Below are positions 11,201 through 23,144 of a stretch of DNA of 64,000 nt, piece by piece (within the stretch, counting starts at the first letter, position 1; each line of letters starts with the position of its first letter). The stretch is from Isochrysis galbana. Lineage: Eukaryota; Haptophyta; Isochrysidales; Isochrysidaceae. The stretch lies in NCBI GenBank assembly GCA_018136815.1, contig CM030932.1:2688234-2752233 (forward strand). The letters are read 5' to 3'. The notes beneath the pieces were generated by a model, which saw only the letters and a program-made list of their open reading frames with translations, was not told the origin of the DNA and made no database searches. Position numbers and translations under genes: made by a program.

Positions 11201-14200
11201 AACCGAAGGCAACTGCTGAAACATCGCAAGCTGGGCCGCAGAAAGTTCGGCCTGCTGTGCGGTGCGCCGAGACGGTGGAGGAGGAGGAGCCACTATCGAA
11301 GTTGCAGGCACCTCAAAGCCCAACACACAGTAATGGTGAGTATGGTGAAGAGTGACGAGTAGTGCTTCGAGCTGCTGTGGAGGAAGCGAAGCGTGCTGAT
11401 AGAGCAATAGTTCTGAAAGCGTAGTTAGCAGAGCGACGGTGAGCGCAGTGGCCGCATCCGCGGATCGGGTGGACACACAATGTACCAGGCATGCCACCCC
11501 GAATCCCGCCCAGTGTGCCCAAACAGGAGATTGCGTGTCGGCAAGGCCAGCGGTAATAGTAGGCACGAGTAATTCAGCAAGGAGCCCAGCGGGGTATCCG
11601 ATCTCGCGCCCATCACTTTCCCGTCCATGCGAGAGCGCAGCGTATGCCAAGGCCAGCAACTGTGATTGCGCGCCACGGCCAACGGATGATCCGACGGACG
11701 CTCGGAGTATGCGAAGAACAGGTTGTAGAAGCAGAGCCGACAGGGGCTTGCCAATGTGGGCAGGGGTGCCATGTAGCAGAGAGGTCATTAGCTCTGTGGC
11801 GAGCGCTTGGGCGGAATCGCCAAATCTCAAACGACGGGAAGCTTCCCGAGGCATCCCACTTGTTGAGCGTTCGCGAAAGGGGGTGGGTATGGGGTCTATG
11901 GACAGTTGCTCGCGTCCGGACGGCTCGCGACTCGCACTGCCCGACAGCTCACGCCAATTTGTAGACGTGTCAGCGTCGAGGTCAAAGTCCCTCTGCGACA
12001 ACGGCGGCTCCATTTCAGCGGGTTTAAGGAGCGGTGTATCAGCAGGCGATCCAACCGGTGACTGTGAGGGTGCGGTACCACCTGCGTTTCCACTAACATG
12101 CCTCTGGGATGCTGGTTGCAAGACTTGCAAGAGAGTCCCAGCAGCAAGAAGGAGGAGGAGGGAGCCTCCAGTTGACGGGAGCACAGCGGGAGCGAGAGGT
12201 GCCGAGCGCATCGAGGTGCGACACGCACACAAAAGGTGAGGGGGCGCGGGCTCCCCCCCGAGTTGAGCAATGAACCCGTCATGAGCAGCAGCAAGCACGG
12301 CGCGGAGTTTGGCAAGAGCATAGAGGCGCACGCGGGGAGTACATCGCGGGCCGACTAGCATTGCCAACAAGGGAGTGAGCAGGGGTGGCGGGAAGCTCGA
12401 GGCTGACGCAAGCCAACGCCCGGCGGTCGCGCGCACGGCGGCAGAGGGATGTTGCAAGGTGTCCAGCGCGAGCAAAAGGCCAACGCCTGCAGGACCGCCG
12501 CCGCCCTCACCAGCGCTGATGGCCCAATCACCTGGTAGGAGGGTAGACCTAGCGTTTACAATGCCCCTAGAGGTGTCCCAAGAGGTTGCAGCTGGCAGTT
12601 GCAACTCGTCACCACCGGCAACGTCGGCATGAGGCGCGCTGGCACGGCCTGGGTCGTCGCCGGCATCAGCACCGCTCACACGTCTACCATCCAGCTCCCC
12701 GCACGACGTGCCAGGACGCGTATTGGAATACATGACCGGAAAAGTTGTTGTGCCAGCCTCGACATCCATGCTAGTCTGGCTGGTGATGATGCTTAGGGCA
12801 GGGCCAGCATCCCCAACTCCTCCACCAGGCGACAATTGAGAACGCTGCGGTGCGGCCAGCAGGGAAGCGCGCCAAAGCAACGAGAATCTCGCCACTTCCC
12901 GGGCTAATGCGTCGCTTGCGAGGCCAATTCTCCTTGAGCGATCTCTCGCAACGCCACTAGGCCGCGCGTCTCGATCCCTTCTTGCGTCAGAGTTTCCCGA
13001 TGGCGAGACGCCTCCAGCGTAAGTTGCATAGAGATTACCAGAGTCCTCGGCTGCCGTTTCAGTCCACTCTCCATCATCTTCCCCATCTTCATCACCTTCC
13101 GCTTCTTCTTGGGGATGTAGGGGAGGACCGCCAGTGGTTGGTTGGATGGTAAGGGCGGAGGTTGCATTGTTAGCCCCGCCAACGATGCGCCTGCCGACCC
13201 AGCCTCGTCGCCGGCGGCCTAGTGCGGACGTCGCATCGCGCGACACGCCTTCCGTGCTACCTCTTACAAGAGCACCAAATCCAACACCATCACTTCCCAC
13301 GCCACCCTTCCCCGCCGCCTCTTCATATGCCCTTGCCGCTGCTCGCATGCGAGCAGCCACTACAGCTGCGCATGCATCGGGCCACACCGCTTGCAGCCGT
13401 GTCCACAATAGTGCAGCCGCATGCTGCGTCGAGCCGTCATCGGAGCCCAAGAAGTGCCATACGCATGACATGATGGAAACGGCGCGAGGAGTTCCCAACG
13501 GCGGCTGGAGGGGCCTCGAAACGTGAGCGACTTTGAAATCACTCGACCCAGACATTGTGCCTGTTGGTGCCCGATGAGTCGTGGAGGTATCGAGCTTCCC
13601 AGCTTGTATTGCGAGAGCAAGGCCTGGGGCACACGTCGCAAGTACGGCAAATGACGCGGAGCCGCACCCCTCGACGAGAGCAGAAAGCCAGAGAGGGAGG
13701 TCACTCGTTGCGCTCAGCGCAGTAGCAGCAACCGCGCGAGCCGCCTCCGCCCCCTCGGCGACCGAGACGGCAGCGGCAGCCGCACCAATTGCTGCAGTAG
13801 CCATTTCACCTGCGACAGCGCGTGCATCCGCCAACGCTAATGGGCCCGCTGTTGGCGACCCCACAAGATTGAGGTAAATGTCATCTGCTAATTTGGACCA
13901 TAGCACAGGAGGCGAGGCAAGCGTCGAGTGAAGGGCGCGGCCAAGGCCGAACGAAAAAGGTGATTGTGCCGCGGCGGAAGCTGCATAGGATGAGAGGTTG
14001 TGAGTCCCTAAGACTGAAGACACCACCGCAGGCACAGCACTTATGCCGTGAGCACGCCATGCGCCATGTGCCCCATCCTTTGCCCAGCCGATGCCTGCGT
14101 TGCCGCCGCATCGACCGGACCTACCAGAAGTGTAGGCGAGAACTCCGCCCGCTCCCCGCCATGGGATTGGATCGCAAGGCGATTCGACCCGCAGTATCAT

Positions 14201-17200
14201 GAGGAGAAGCCGCACGCTCAGGCTTAAGGCGCAAAGAAGGGTCGTGTCATCGTTGGACCGCTGACTTGTTCGCTGCTCGGCCTCGAGTCTATTGCGCCTT
14301 TCTCTGCGAGTTGGCTCAGCGGCATTTAGCGTGGGCTCCAGCTCATCAGTGACTACGGCGTCGTCGGCACCATCGCCACCTGAGCCGTAATTTGGGTTCG
14401 ATTGAGTAGCTGCCGAACCACGTCGAGAAGCGGCGCGGACCAACTGCGAGAATACTAGTGAGTACGGGCGCAACAAGGATGCCAGCACGTTGTCTATCAT
14501 GATCGGCGCGGGCTGCAACGGAGCAGCGGCAGTAGTCGACGCATGGGGGGGAGACGCGGGAGGATCTCGGTGAGCAGCTGGGACAGATGGGGGCTCAGCG
14601 AATGATGGAGAGACCGAAGCGCTACCTCCAGCGGGAGCAGGAGCTGGGGCAAGGCTGCCTGGTGTGCCATCAGTAGCTTTGGGCGTCCCTGGGAAAGGTG
14701 CGGTGTCGATGACTCGGGAGGTTTCAAGATTGGCAGCATGACGGCACTTGTCAAAGAGGTGCACAAGGAGATTGTGCTGCAGATGGAGACATCCAAGGAG
14801 GAGCGCATCATTAGAAGCTCCTGCCGCAGCCGAGGCAACGCGACAGGACGCGGCAGCCATTCCAGCCAGCTCAGCCACCCCACGGGGGAGCGAGGGCGGG
14901 CAATCCGGCTCACGTGGCGTCGTCGGAATCGCATCTATCTGGCTGGCCTGACACGGAGTGGAGCCGTCGGACGGTGTGCAAACAGGTCGCGGCACAGGCG
15001 TTGCTCGCTCGATTGCTGAGCCGCTGCCGATAAGTTCCGACGCGGACACGCCGCGTGGTCCCCCTGTGCTGCCAAGTGGCTGAAGTAGAGACGGTTCGGG
15101 CAAGCGCGACAGCATTGCCGCAGACACATCGAGTAGTTCAAGCTGTGGCTGAGCAAGCTGTTGAGATGGGTCGTGATGGGATGGTGCAGCCCTATCTAGC
15201 GGGCCGCGTCGAACGGACATGCTGCCCGTGGAGTTGGTGCCATCTTGCCTGTCACTGCACGTGGAGAACTCGGACCCTTCCGCACAGTCAGTCCCAGCGG
15301 TAGAGCTTCGCGGCGCGAAGGAGGTGACAGAGCCCTCCACCATTCCAGCCGGCAGCCTCATCTTTCCTCCATCACTAAGGGTGTCCTTCCCCTTGCGCGT
15401 CGAGGGAACCGAATTGCAACGGGTGGCCTTGTGAACAGAGCCTCCAGTGGCAGGATGTTGGGGCTCGAGGGAAAGGAGGGCGCGTGTGCAGGCTCTCCAG
15501 AGAGCGCGCTGGGGGAGGCGCTCGTGAGAGAAGAATCGCGACGAGTCCTCGCTGAATGAGGGAGTAACAGCGGCAGCAGAGAGGGCGGCGAGAAGGATGG
15601 CGTCGTCGTCGGCAATTGCCTTGGCCAACGCCTGAACATGCAGCGTGCAATAGTGGCGGTTTAAGGGAGGTGTATGGGAGGGACACTGTGGTAGGATACT
15701 CCCACAAGCGGGCCGGGTAGCATACGGGATGCCAATGAGCACGGAAATTTTCTGCAGATATGTGCATCTTCGACATTGAAGTGGGTGCACTTGCAGAGCT
15801 TGCAAAGCTCGGCAATAGCCTGCAAGGTCTGGGATGCGATCCATGACCTATCCCCACCCCCGACACCATCTTGGGAGGATTCATGCGAGCCTCTCCTAAG
15901 GACCGGCAAATGGCACGGGGTGCTACCATCCTCGCACCGGTACATCGAGCACATGGACAAGCGTGCGGAAGGGCGACGGCGAGAGAGGCGCTGCTTCAGC
16001 ACGCGGTGCGAGAGGATCGTCGTAGTCGTCTGGTGCCGTCGCTGGCGGCGGTGGTGGCGCGGCGGCGGCTGTGAATAGCTGCTTGGCCGCTCCTAATAAT
16101 ATGGGTACAGCGTCTGGCGGAAGGGCCACGTCGATGCCGCTCGAGACGTGCGGTGGCGGCGAACGGAAAAGCCAAAGAAGTACGCGTCGAGACAGGGCCC
16201 ACTCGCGTAGAGGTAGAAGAGTGAGGGCCACGCGGAGCAACGAGATGAAGTCATCCACCGAAAACAATGCGTCATCATCGTTCTCGCCGCTGACAGCATT
16301 GATCTGCAGTGCAGGAGTAGTGGGGCCGAGAGCTACACCCGCTTGACCATGCTCCTCTCCCTGCTCTGGGGCACTGCGAGCCTTAGAAGGTGAAACAAGC
16401 CACAGCCCAGCTGCGTCCATGACCTTCCCCGACAAGCCGCAATCGCCAGTCGCAACCCCCTCCGTGAATGGGCTGGCGGGGAGGGGGAAATGTGTAACGA
16501 GCAATTCCAGAGCGGTCCGACGGACGAGAGTATCCCCTTGCTGTAGCGCGACAACCAGCGAGCGAAGGACGGTCCCTTGGGCGTCGGGGCAAAACGCTCT
16601 GCGTGAAACGTTCAATCTCTCGCCCACCTCTCCGCCAGGTGTCGAGTCTGCAGCGCCACCAGCACCGGCGGGTCCCGCAGAGGAGCATGCCGCTCCCCCA
16701 GTACTTTGGGTAGGAGAGGGCGAGGCTATGTTGGGTGCCGCTGTTGGGAAGCGCAAGTTGATGTAATTGAGCGCCTGTAGGCGAACTGTAGCATTGCGAA
16801 GTAGGCATCCCCACACGGCGCTCATGAAAGGCTCGATGGGCGCCTCACTCGCCAGCTGGTCTAGCAGGCGTACTGCTCGCGAGTGATACCTGAGTTGCAA
16901 AAGGGAAGCGATGCGTGGGAATGAGCCGAGGCATTCAGCCTGATTGATCACACGGTCAAGGATGCCTTCATACTTTCGAGAAAAAATGGTGCACTCATGC
17001 CATGGCTTTGCAACCGCAGGCCCTCCGTAAGCATCAGGTACACGCCACTTCCACTGACACTGCCATCCCTCACAAATGCGGCCCGACCCGAATTCCTGAG
17101 TCCAACCCGGGGCCCTAAGGGCGAAATCACACTCACTCAGATCCCATATCCTCCATTGCTGTCAGGAGAGCCAGCACGAGCCCCGGTAAGCACGGAACAA

Positions 17201-18142
17201 CGGCAGGACCCAACGTGACAAAGTGCCGTTCGAAGAGGTCGAGCAGGACAGGCTTCACCTATGGCCCAACTTGGAGGTGTTTGGTGAGGTATTGTGTCGC
17301 GAGACCTCCATGCACCCAGACGCCAATGTGCCAGGCCTGCAAGGCCGAGTGGGTTGTTTGTCTGGGCACACCTGATATGAGGCATGGCGGTAGAGCGTGA
17401 AGATGCCCTCCGTGTAAAAGGCCAAGTCGCGTGCAAGCCTCGCCGAGCCGATGCGACTGAAAATGAGCTCGTACGTCTGGAGAGTTGTTAAATGTACACC
17501 TGTATAACGAGCCGTTGTTCTCAGCCCCAGTCCTGCCACCCGGTCCCGGCGTGCTGACCACTTGCACCCGGATCGCGATGCACTTGCACCCACCGGATGG
17601 AAGCGAAGAATTCAGACACTGAAATAGGCGTTTTGCAACAAGAATCTTGTCAGGGATGATGGGCAGCTGTGAATATTTTGTCAGCACGCGCTGCAGCCGC
17701 TGCAGGTACCGTATCAAGTCGGCCCACTCCTGCGCCGCAGAAGATGATCGCGTGTGAGCGGTGAGAAGTTGCTCGACTTGGACGAAGAAGAAGGCCAAGC
17801 CCTGCCCAATGGTGACTGGTGTGCTGCGGGGCGTGCTGACAACGCTGGGTCGTCCGCACTGGTTGCAGCTCCGGTACCGCGCCGAACGCAGTGCACCCGG
17901 CCAACTCGCACGGCGCACTGGGCTCTCCCGCCTCACCCCAGCTCAGCGCTCTCTCTCTCAATTGCCCGCTCGCTCTTTTCTTCCCTCCTTTTGCATGCGC
18001 AGGATTGGCAAGGGGACGGGGTGCAGACCTGCGCCCTCTCAAACTGTTGGAGTGCCGAGTCAAGCTCGTCGCGGAAGTGCCTGAACTTCGGGTCTTTCCA
18101 ATGCGCGGCGTCCTGCGCCTCGACCGAGGCGCGGTCCGCCAT
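8220..18142 (-). CDS. DOP1: DOP1/Dopey family protein
   Basis: DOP1 proteins are very large peripheral membrane proteins that work with MON2 in Golgi-endosome traffic and, in animals, link cargo to kinesin-1. The start ATG at 18142 gives MADRASVEAQ, followed by DPKFRHFRDELDSALQQFE and, after an intron, EWADLIRYLQRLQ, PDKILVAKRLFQCLN and SLPSG: the conserved Dopey N-terminus. Supported exons are 18029-18142, 17594-17729, 17372-17500, 17137-17258, about 15933-16973, 10733-15631, 10147-10458, 9111-9881 and 8220-8963. The C-terminus has TTRAWRKPVGRLF, LLRRLSFALW, LTSLWPIAMAEL and LLTVLPDDF, all typical. I estimate about 2,700 residues, long for the family, because the 4.9 kb exon carries Ser/Pro/Ala-rich disordered stretches between helical repeats. 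The junction at 17137/16973 is not GT-AG, and the link between about 15933 and 15631 may hide another exon. Confidence 0.93.
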
Positions 18143-18754
18143 CCGCGCGCGAGGGCGGCGGCAGGGAGGACGGCGGCGGGGCGGGGCAGAGGATTAGAGG
18201 GGGGGGGGGGGGGAGTATCAGGTCGTTTTATAAGGTGGTTCTGTAGGTTTTTTTCTCGCTCTGACTTTGGCGGGGGGGGGGGGGGCAGCGCGGCAGAGCG
18301 CTGCCACGAGGGGGCGCATGCGCTATAAGAAGCGCTCTGGCGGCTTCCAACGAGGCAACACCTCGTGGGAAGAGAGGAGGAGAGGAGGAGCTGCTTCCCC
18401 GGCCGGTCGAGAGGTAGAGGTTGAGCCAGCATCTGGCATCTGGACCTAATGGGAGACGGGAGCGGGGCCGAGGAGGGTTCAGAGCATGCACCTCCTCCAC
18501 CGCCCACGCCTGACGTACGTGAGACCACAGAGGAGGGGCAGACAGAGGAGTGTGGCAGGAAGGAGGAAGAAGACGCTGAGGAAGAGGGGCAAGGAGAAGT
18601 TGCTGACACCACAGGTAGAGAGAGGAACCGGCGGTCGGCGGTCGGGTTGAGGTGTCGTTCCGTCAATCATGGGACATCAATCGAATGGAGCCATCAAATG
18701 TCCATAGTTATTTATACAACTATATTCACATTACCCATTCTCGATGTTTAACAC
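18143..18754. other. Upstream region of DOP1
   Basis: Contains the likely DOP1 promoter. G-runs at 18199-18212 and 18271-18284 stand out. A plus-strand acidic frame at 18449-18700 (Glu/Pro-rich, starting MGDGSGAEEG) has no recognisable domain and is not called. Confidence 0.35.
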
Positions 18755-19027
18755 TGGGTGTAATATCACAATTACACCAGGTGCACGCCGTGCGTGCCGA
18801 TGTGCATCGGGGACGCCGTCCGTGCGTGCGCATGTCGACTGGTTTCTCTGCGGTTCCCTCCAATTACATAAACATGCAATATAAGAGAGATGTCTCACGG
18901 GGCACGTGTGATGAGTTGCAATCACCCATGTGCACGCCGTGCATGCGCACGGCGCGATGTGCATCGGTTCCCCCGCGGGGACGCCGTGCGTAGTGCGCAT
19001 GCCGACTTTTTCCTCTGTGGTTCCTCT
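18755..19027 (+). repeat. Tandem duplication of about 150 bp
   Basis: Two diverged direct copies (about 18765-18872 and 18915-19027) share GTGCACGCCGTGC, GATGTGCATCGG, GGGGACGCCGT, GCGCATG.CGACT and GGTTCC.TC in the same order. No coding capacity. Confidence 0.5.
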
Positions 19028-19405
19028 ATGTTACGGTGAGGGGACTTGCCCCACTAGACGCCCATCGCCTAGTGCGCACCCGGACGGCGGCCCGGGGCAG
19101 AAAACCTAGAATAAAAAAACCGTGACAGCTCAGCACACCCATATTTAAAGAGGACGCCAAGGGCAAGCTGCAAATGAACAATGAACGACAACCTCGGCAC
19201 CTCGGCCTCGTGGCGACAGCACTCGGCCTCGCCGAGAGACTCGCCTGAGGTCGAAGCACACCTCCCTCCCCGAGTATGACCCACGCGAAAAAGACAGCGT
19301 TACAAGCGAAAGACAACTCACCAATGACGAGACAACCGCGTCCATAAGACAGTTCTAACGGGCCACCCGGAGGCACAGGAGGAAGGCGAGAACAGACCAC
19401 CGGGG

Positions 19406-19952
19406 GCCGGTGCTTGGCTCCGGCCAGAGTTTCGATCCAAACCCACCCTTATTTCGATTCGAAATTTCGATGAGGTTGGAGCAAATTTCGAGCTTCGAGG
19501 GGTCTAATTTCGGCCTAATTTCGAATCGGAATTTGCTCAAGCGTCGCCGCGGCGGGTCCCGGGCCCCGATGCGTTGCCGCGCGGCCATCCCCGGTCTCGG
19601 ATGCTGAGTGGAGACCAACCTCCTGCGACGAGCTTGGGGGGTCGGAGGGATGCCCTGAGCCCTCAAGGGTCAAGGGCGTCATCATGTCATCATCATCATC
19701 CTCATCCTCGTCGTTGTCGGTTTTGCGCTTGCGCTTGGATGCCCGGAAGCGCGCCAAGGCGCGGCGCGCGGCCCCGGGCGGGCGGGGGGGGGGGGGGAGC
19801 GGGGAGCGGGCTGGGGGGGGGGCTTATTTCGCTTCGTCAGCGCCATATCGGCCTTTATTTCGGTAAAAAGTTTTGATTGCGATTGGCCCCCCTTATTTCG
19901 AAAAAAAATTCTCGAAACTCTGGACTCTGGCCGGAGCCAAGCAAGCCGGTGC
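19406..19952. mobile_element. MITE with terminal inverted repeats and 8-bp duplications
   Basis: TTGGCTCCGGCCAGAGT at 19414-19430 is exactly reversed and complemented at 19924-19940. GCCGGTGC lies directly outside the left end (19406-19413) and again at 19945-19952, four bases outside the right repeat, so an 8-bp target-site duplication is likely, with four bases gained or lost at one end. The inside is about 0.5 kb with several TTATTTCG motifs and no transposase. Eight-bp duplications fit hAT-type elements, but these ends lack the usual CAGGG/TAGGG start, so the superfamily is left open. Confidence 0.6.
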
Positions 19953-19954
19953 AC

Positions 19955-20112
19955 CCCGCCCAACCCGGCCCCCCCCGCAACCTGGCCCCCTAAGTAGAGC
20001 ACGAGGGGAGTCGCCGCAAGGCGGGAAGTGAGGGAGAGGAAGGGAAATGGGCGTGGCTACAGTATTTAACCCCATGGCCACGCGCGAGGCGAGAATTTTA
20101 AAGGTTTTTTTA
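19955..20112 (+). repeat. Dispersed repeat family B, copy 1
   Basis: Shared landmarks are CCCCCTAAGTAGAGCACGAG, a GGGCGTGGCTAC motif, and a GGCGAGAATTTTAAAGG end followed by a T-run. The same order recurs at 60960-61275 and 61300-61513 (same strand) and inverted at 42240-42400 and 50405-50760. A T-run at one end suits a retroposed short element, but no polymerase III box was established. Confidence 0.5.
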
Positions 20113-20556
20113 CAAGTACGTAGTGGTTCCTTGCGCCGCGAGTGCGGTAAGATTAAGATTATTATAAAGTTTCTCAGTTTCTCTTTTCTCTGGAGGCTAG
20201 CTAGCGCAACGAGTCGGTGACGATACCACGTTGCCACACCGTACACGGGAGGAGTAGAACCGCTCCCACAAAACAACTCAGTCTAAACAAGACCCCCCTG
20301 TCTGAGCCTCCGTATGAGTACGTCCTTCCGAAGTTCCTTGTTTATACTCGAGTAGAGTAGGTCTACTTTAGTACTCTAGGTCCCTCGGTCGGACTCCTTT
20401 CCGCTGCTAGGTCTCTTCCCTAAGGGAGAGAGAGAGGGCAAAGGGGATAACAGCGGGGGAGAGGAAGGGCCCCAGACCGAGCGGCAGGAGGAGAGAGATC
20501 GACACTGAACAGGGGCAAGGAGGGCAGGGCTACCTCTCGCAGCCGCGGCGCGCCGC
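20113..20556 (+). promoter_or_regulatory. Presumed promoter and 5' UTR of the ARF gene
   Basis: This 440-bp stretch has no gene. Motifs with AGTACTCTAG and ACTCGAGTAGAGTAG near 20345-20380 resemble those near 25330-25420. Core promoter elements cannot be assigned. Confidence 0.3.
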
Positions 20557-21099
20557 ATGGGCAACGCGCTCCGCATCTTCGGCGGGAGGGATGTACGGCT
20601 TCTCGTGGCAGGCCTCGACGCTGCTGGCAAGACCACCATCCTGTACAAGCTGAAGAACGGGCCAAAGCGGGCTGCCAATACAGTTAGTACTATGCCCACG
20701 ATTAACTTCAACGTCGAGACCTGCCGCTTCAAGAATCTCAAATTCAGTATTTGGGACGTTGGCGGGCAGGACAGCATTCGGCCGCTGTGGCGCCATTATT
20801 ACACAGGGACTCAGGGTCTCATCTACGTCGTCGACTCGAACGATCGCAACCGGATCCAGAAGGCAGCTGAGGAGCTGCACGCTATGGCGTCCAACGCCGA
20901 GATGCGCCATGCCTGCATCTTAATTTTCGCCAACAAGTCTGATCTGCCGCATGCGCTCTCGGCCAACGAGCTTGAGAAGGAGATGAGGTTGGGGCTCTTA
21001 GGAAAACGGCTATGGCACATTCAGGAATCGTGCGCCACCTCAGGCGAAGGCCTGTGGCCGGGCTTGCAGTGGCTCGCCGAGCACGTGAAAGATCTGTAG
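20557..21099 (+). CDS. ARF-family small GTPase
   Basis: ARF proteins switch between GDP and GTP at Golgi and endosomal membranes to recruit coats and tethers. This intronless frame encodes 180 residues, the normal family size. Gly2 after Met in MGNALRIF is a good myristoylation site, followed by an amphipathic helix. Nucleotide-binding motifs are GLDAAGKT (residues 19-26), the effector segment MPTINFNVET, WDVGGQD, NKSD and CATSGEGL. The effector segment normally reads PTIGFNVET; Asn replaces Gly here. A few extra residues lie in LGLLGKRLWHIQ compared with classic ARF1. It is closer to ARF than to ARL2/3, SAR1 or ARL13, but the exact subfamily needs a tree. It has its own promoter between two repeat regions. 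Confidence 0.93.
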   Translation: MGNALRIFGGRDVRLLVAGLDAAGKTTILYKLKNGPKRAANTVSTMPTINFNVETCRFKNLKFSIWDVGGQDSIRPLWRHYYTGTQGLIYVVDSNDRNRIQKAAEELHAMASNAEMRHACILIFANKSDLPHALSANELEKEMRLGLLGKRLWHIQESCATSGEGLWPGLQWLAEHVKDL

Positions 21100-21784
21100 C
21101 CAGCCGCATAGGCTAGTCCATCATGCAGACTTCCTAGTCCATCATGCAGACTTCCTTAGGCAGCACCAGTAAACTCTGGGCCAGTCTATGTGTTTCCTTA
21201 GGCACGACTTTCGCAGCTTGAACCTCTTGCGGTTCCATCAACTCCTACGCCCTGCCATCCTCTCCCGGAGTGAGTCTTGCTACGAGCCACTCACCGTAAT
21301 GCAAGGCTTGCATGCAGGGGGATCCGAGGCACAGGAGACGCAGATAGAGGGGGTATAGTTGAAAGCTTTTGTCCAGGTTGACTTTTGAGGACCCGAACAG
21401 TCCCAACAAATGAGTTGTTCACGGATGGCAGGGGCCTCGGTGCCAACGTCGGACTCGACACTTTTCTTCTTGGCCGTGCATGGCAATCCCTTGCCTTCAC
21501 TGGGCATAGGAGTGTGAGTCACTTGCTGCCAGATACTAGCTTGTCAGCTCGGACAGACGGAAGGGAAGGGGAAAAGGCGCTCATGAGGCGCGCTGCCGAG
21601 CTTAATTGGGAGTGTGTATTCCCCTTACCTATGTCTTTGGTGTGTTGTCCTCGCGATGGGCTGGTCTGAAACATGATGGATGCGTTTGCTTTACGGCTTG
21701 GGATTCAAGAGGAGTATCACAGAGCGCAAGAATAGCTTAGGCACACGACCATCCCAACAACACTAAACACTAGCGCCAACTAGA
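21100..21784. other. Region downstream of ARF
   Basis: No gene is supported. A 21-bp unit (TAGTCCATCATGCAGACTTCC) is tandemly duplicated at about 21114-21156, probably in the 3' UTR. Confidence 0.4.
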
Positions 21785-22200
21785 AGGGGCCTGCCGCCAG
21801 CCCGGACTCCACACTCTGAACCAGGCCCAAGGTAGTGCACCTGCCGGACCCCTGAAACCGAAAATAAAGGAATGAAAGGGGAAGGGTACGAGGAGGAGCG
21901 AATGGAAATAAGGGCGATGTCGCTAGGGAGGTAGCGGATCCGGGTGTGTAGTAGTAGTAGCGTGGGCGTAGGGTGTTAGCCTAGAATCCAGAATCTTCAG
22001 ATGTTTTTAAAGATTAAAAAACCATCTGAAGATTCAGAGCTACACACCTACTATCCTAAGGCACCCCTCTTTCTATCCTGTCAACGCCTCCCTTCCCTCC
22101 ACCTCCTCCCTTTCCCCCCACCATTCCTTTGTTTTCGGTATCCGGGGTACGGCTTGGGTACACTACCACAAGCCTGGTTCGGAGTGTGGGTTCCGGGCAG
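21785..22200. repeat. Head-to-head pair of family A tails
   Basis: A plus copy (21785-22003) and a minus copy (22023-22200) meet at a hairpin: GAATCTTCAGATG at 21991-22003 faces CATCTGAAGATTC at 22023-22035 across a 19-bp AT-rich loop. Both arms carry the GGCCTGC, CC.AACCAGGC, GTAGTG.AC and AAAGGAATG landmarks of family A. Confidence 0.6.
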
Positions 22201-23000
22201 GCCTTTGGGATGTCTTGTGTATGCGGCTGTCTTATATTGCGTTAGGTTGGAAAAACTATTGTTATAGTTTCAGCGATGGTGCGCGCGCCGACCGCTCCCC
22301 TCTCCCAGCCCCCCGCCGCCACGCCGCCACAACGCCCCACAGGGGCCGACCCAAGCCGCCGGAGCGCCGGAGCCGAAGCGCTCGCAGGCCGCTGCCCCTC
22401 CCGATCACGACGTCGACATGGCCCCGCCGCCATCCCTCCCATGCAGCCACAGAGGCAGGGAGCAGGCAAAGTCCTGTTCCCTGCTTCCCTGCAGACCAAC
22501 AGGCCCAGAGCCAGGCTCTAGCTCTAGCGCCCAACCCCGCCGCCATGCCACCCTCTCAAGGACTCCTCATGGGGCGTGGCAGCTCTGCTGCCACCCCCAT
22601 GGAGGCAACTCCTACCATCAGTGCACCCCTCGGGGGCCGGCACTTCACACAACAAACAATCATGGGGGCCTTTACGGCCTCCAACACTGCAATATCCAAC
22701 AACCAAAAGTCCTACGCGGAAGCGGCAGGCCCCACACGCAAGCAGCCAGTTGAGACGCAGCAAACCTCACCTCAGCTTGCTCAACAGCCCCCACAACCCT
22801 CGCGCAAACGCGCGGACCCACAGTCGGAGCCCAAGACGACACTCCAACCCACTCCTCAACCACACCCTCCCCCTCCTCTTGATGAAGAAAGAGGAGGAGC
22901 CCGAGGACACCCGCTTCTTCATTCAGCTTGCGCAGCAAGTTGAATGAAGAAAGGAAGGATAGGAGGACGGGGGGGGGGGGGGGGGGGAGTCTCATAGAGC
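22201..23000 (+). other. Pro/Gln-rich open region, possible repeat-encoded ORF
   Basis: A plus-strand frame at 22500-22943 is rich in Pro, Gln, Ala and Thr (for example SYAEAAGPTRKQP) and ends with a stop. It could be a relic of an ORF1/gag-like protein or simply low-complexity DNA; no zinc knuckle or polymerase is visible. A 19-base G-run follows at 22969-22987. Confidence 0.2.
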
Positions 23001-23144
23001 GACTGCAGAGCGAGAAGTCGAAGTCATGCCTGTTTATCACCTTACTTAAACGATAAACGAGCCAATAATTATAGTAGTAATAGCAAAAACAAATTTCGAG
23101 CCGCAAATTTCGAGAGCAAAATCTGCAAACCTGGGCTTGAGACC

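Noticed and set aside
17650-18666. Minus-strand frame of 338 codons overlapping the DOP1 start
   Set aside because: Ser/Pro-rich reading of GC-rich DNA in the wrong frame; the DOP1 N-terminus is in another frame with clear homology.
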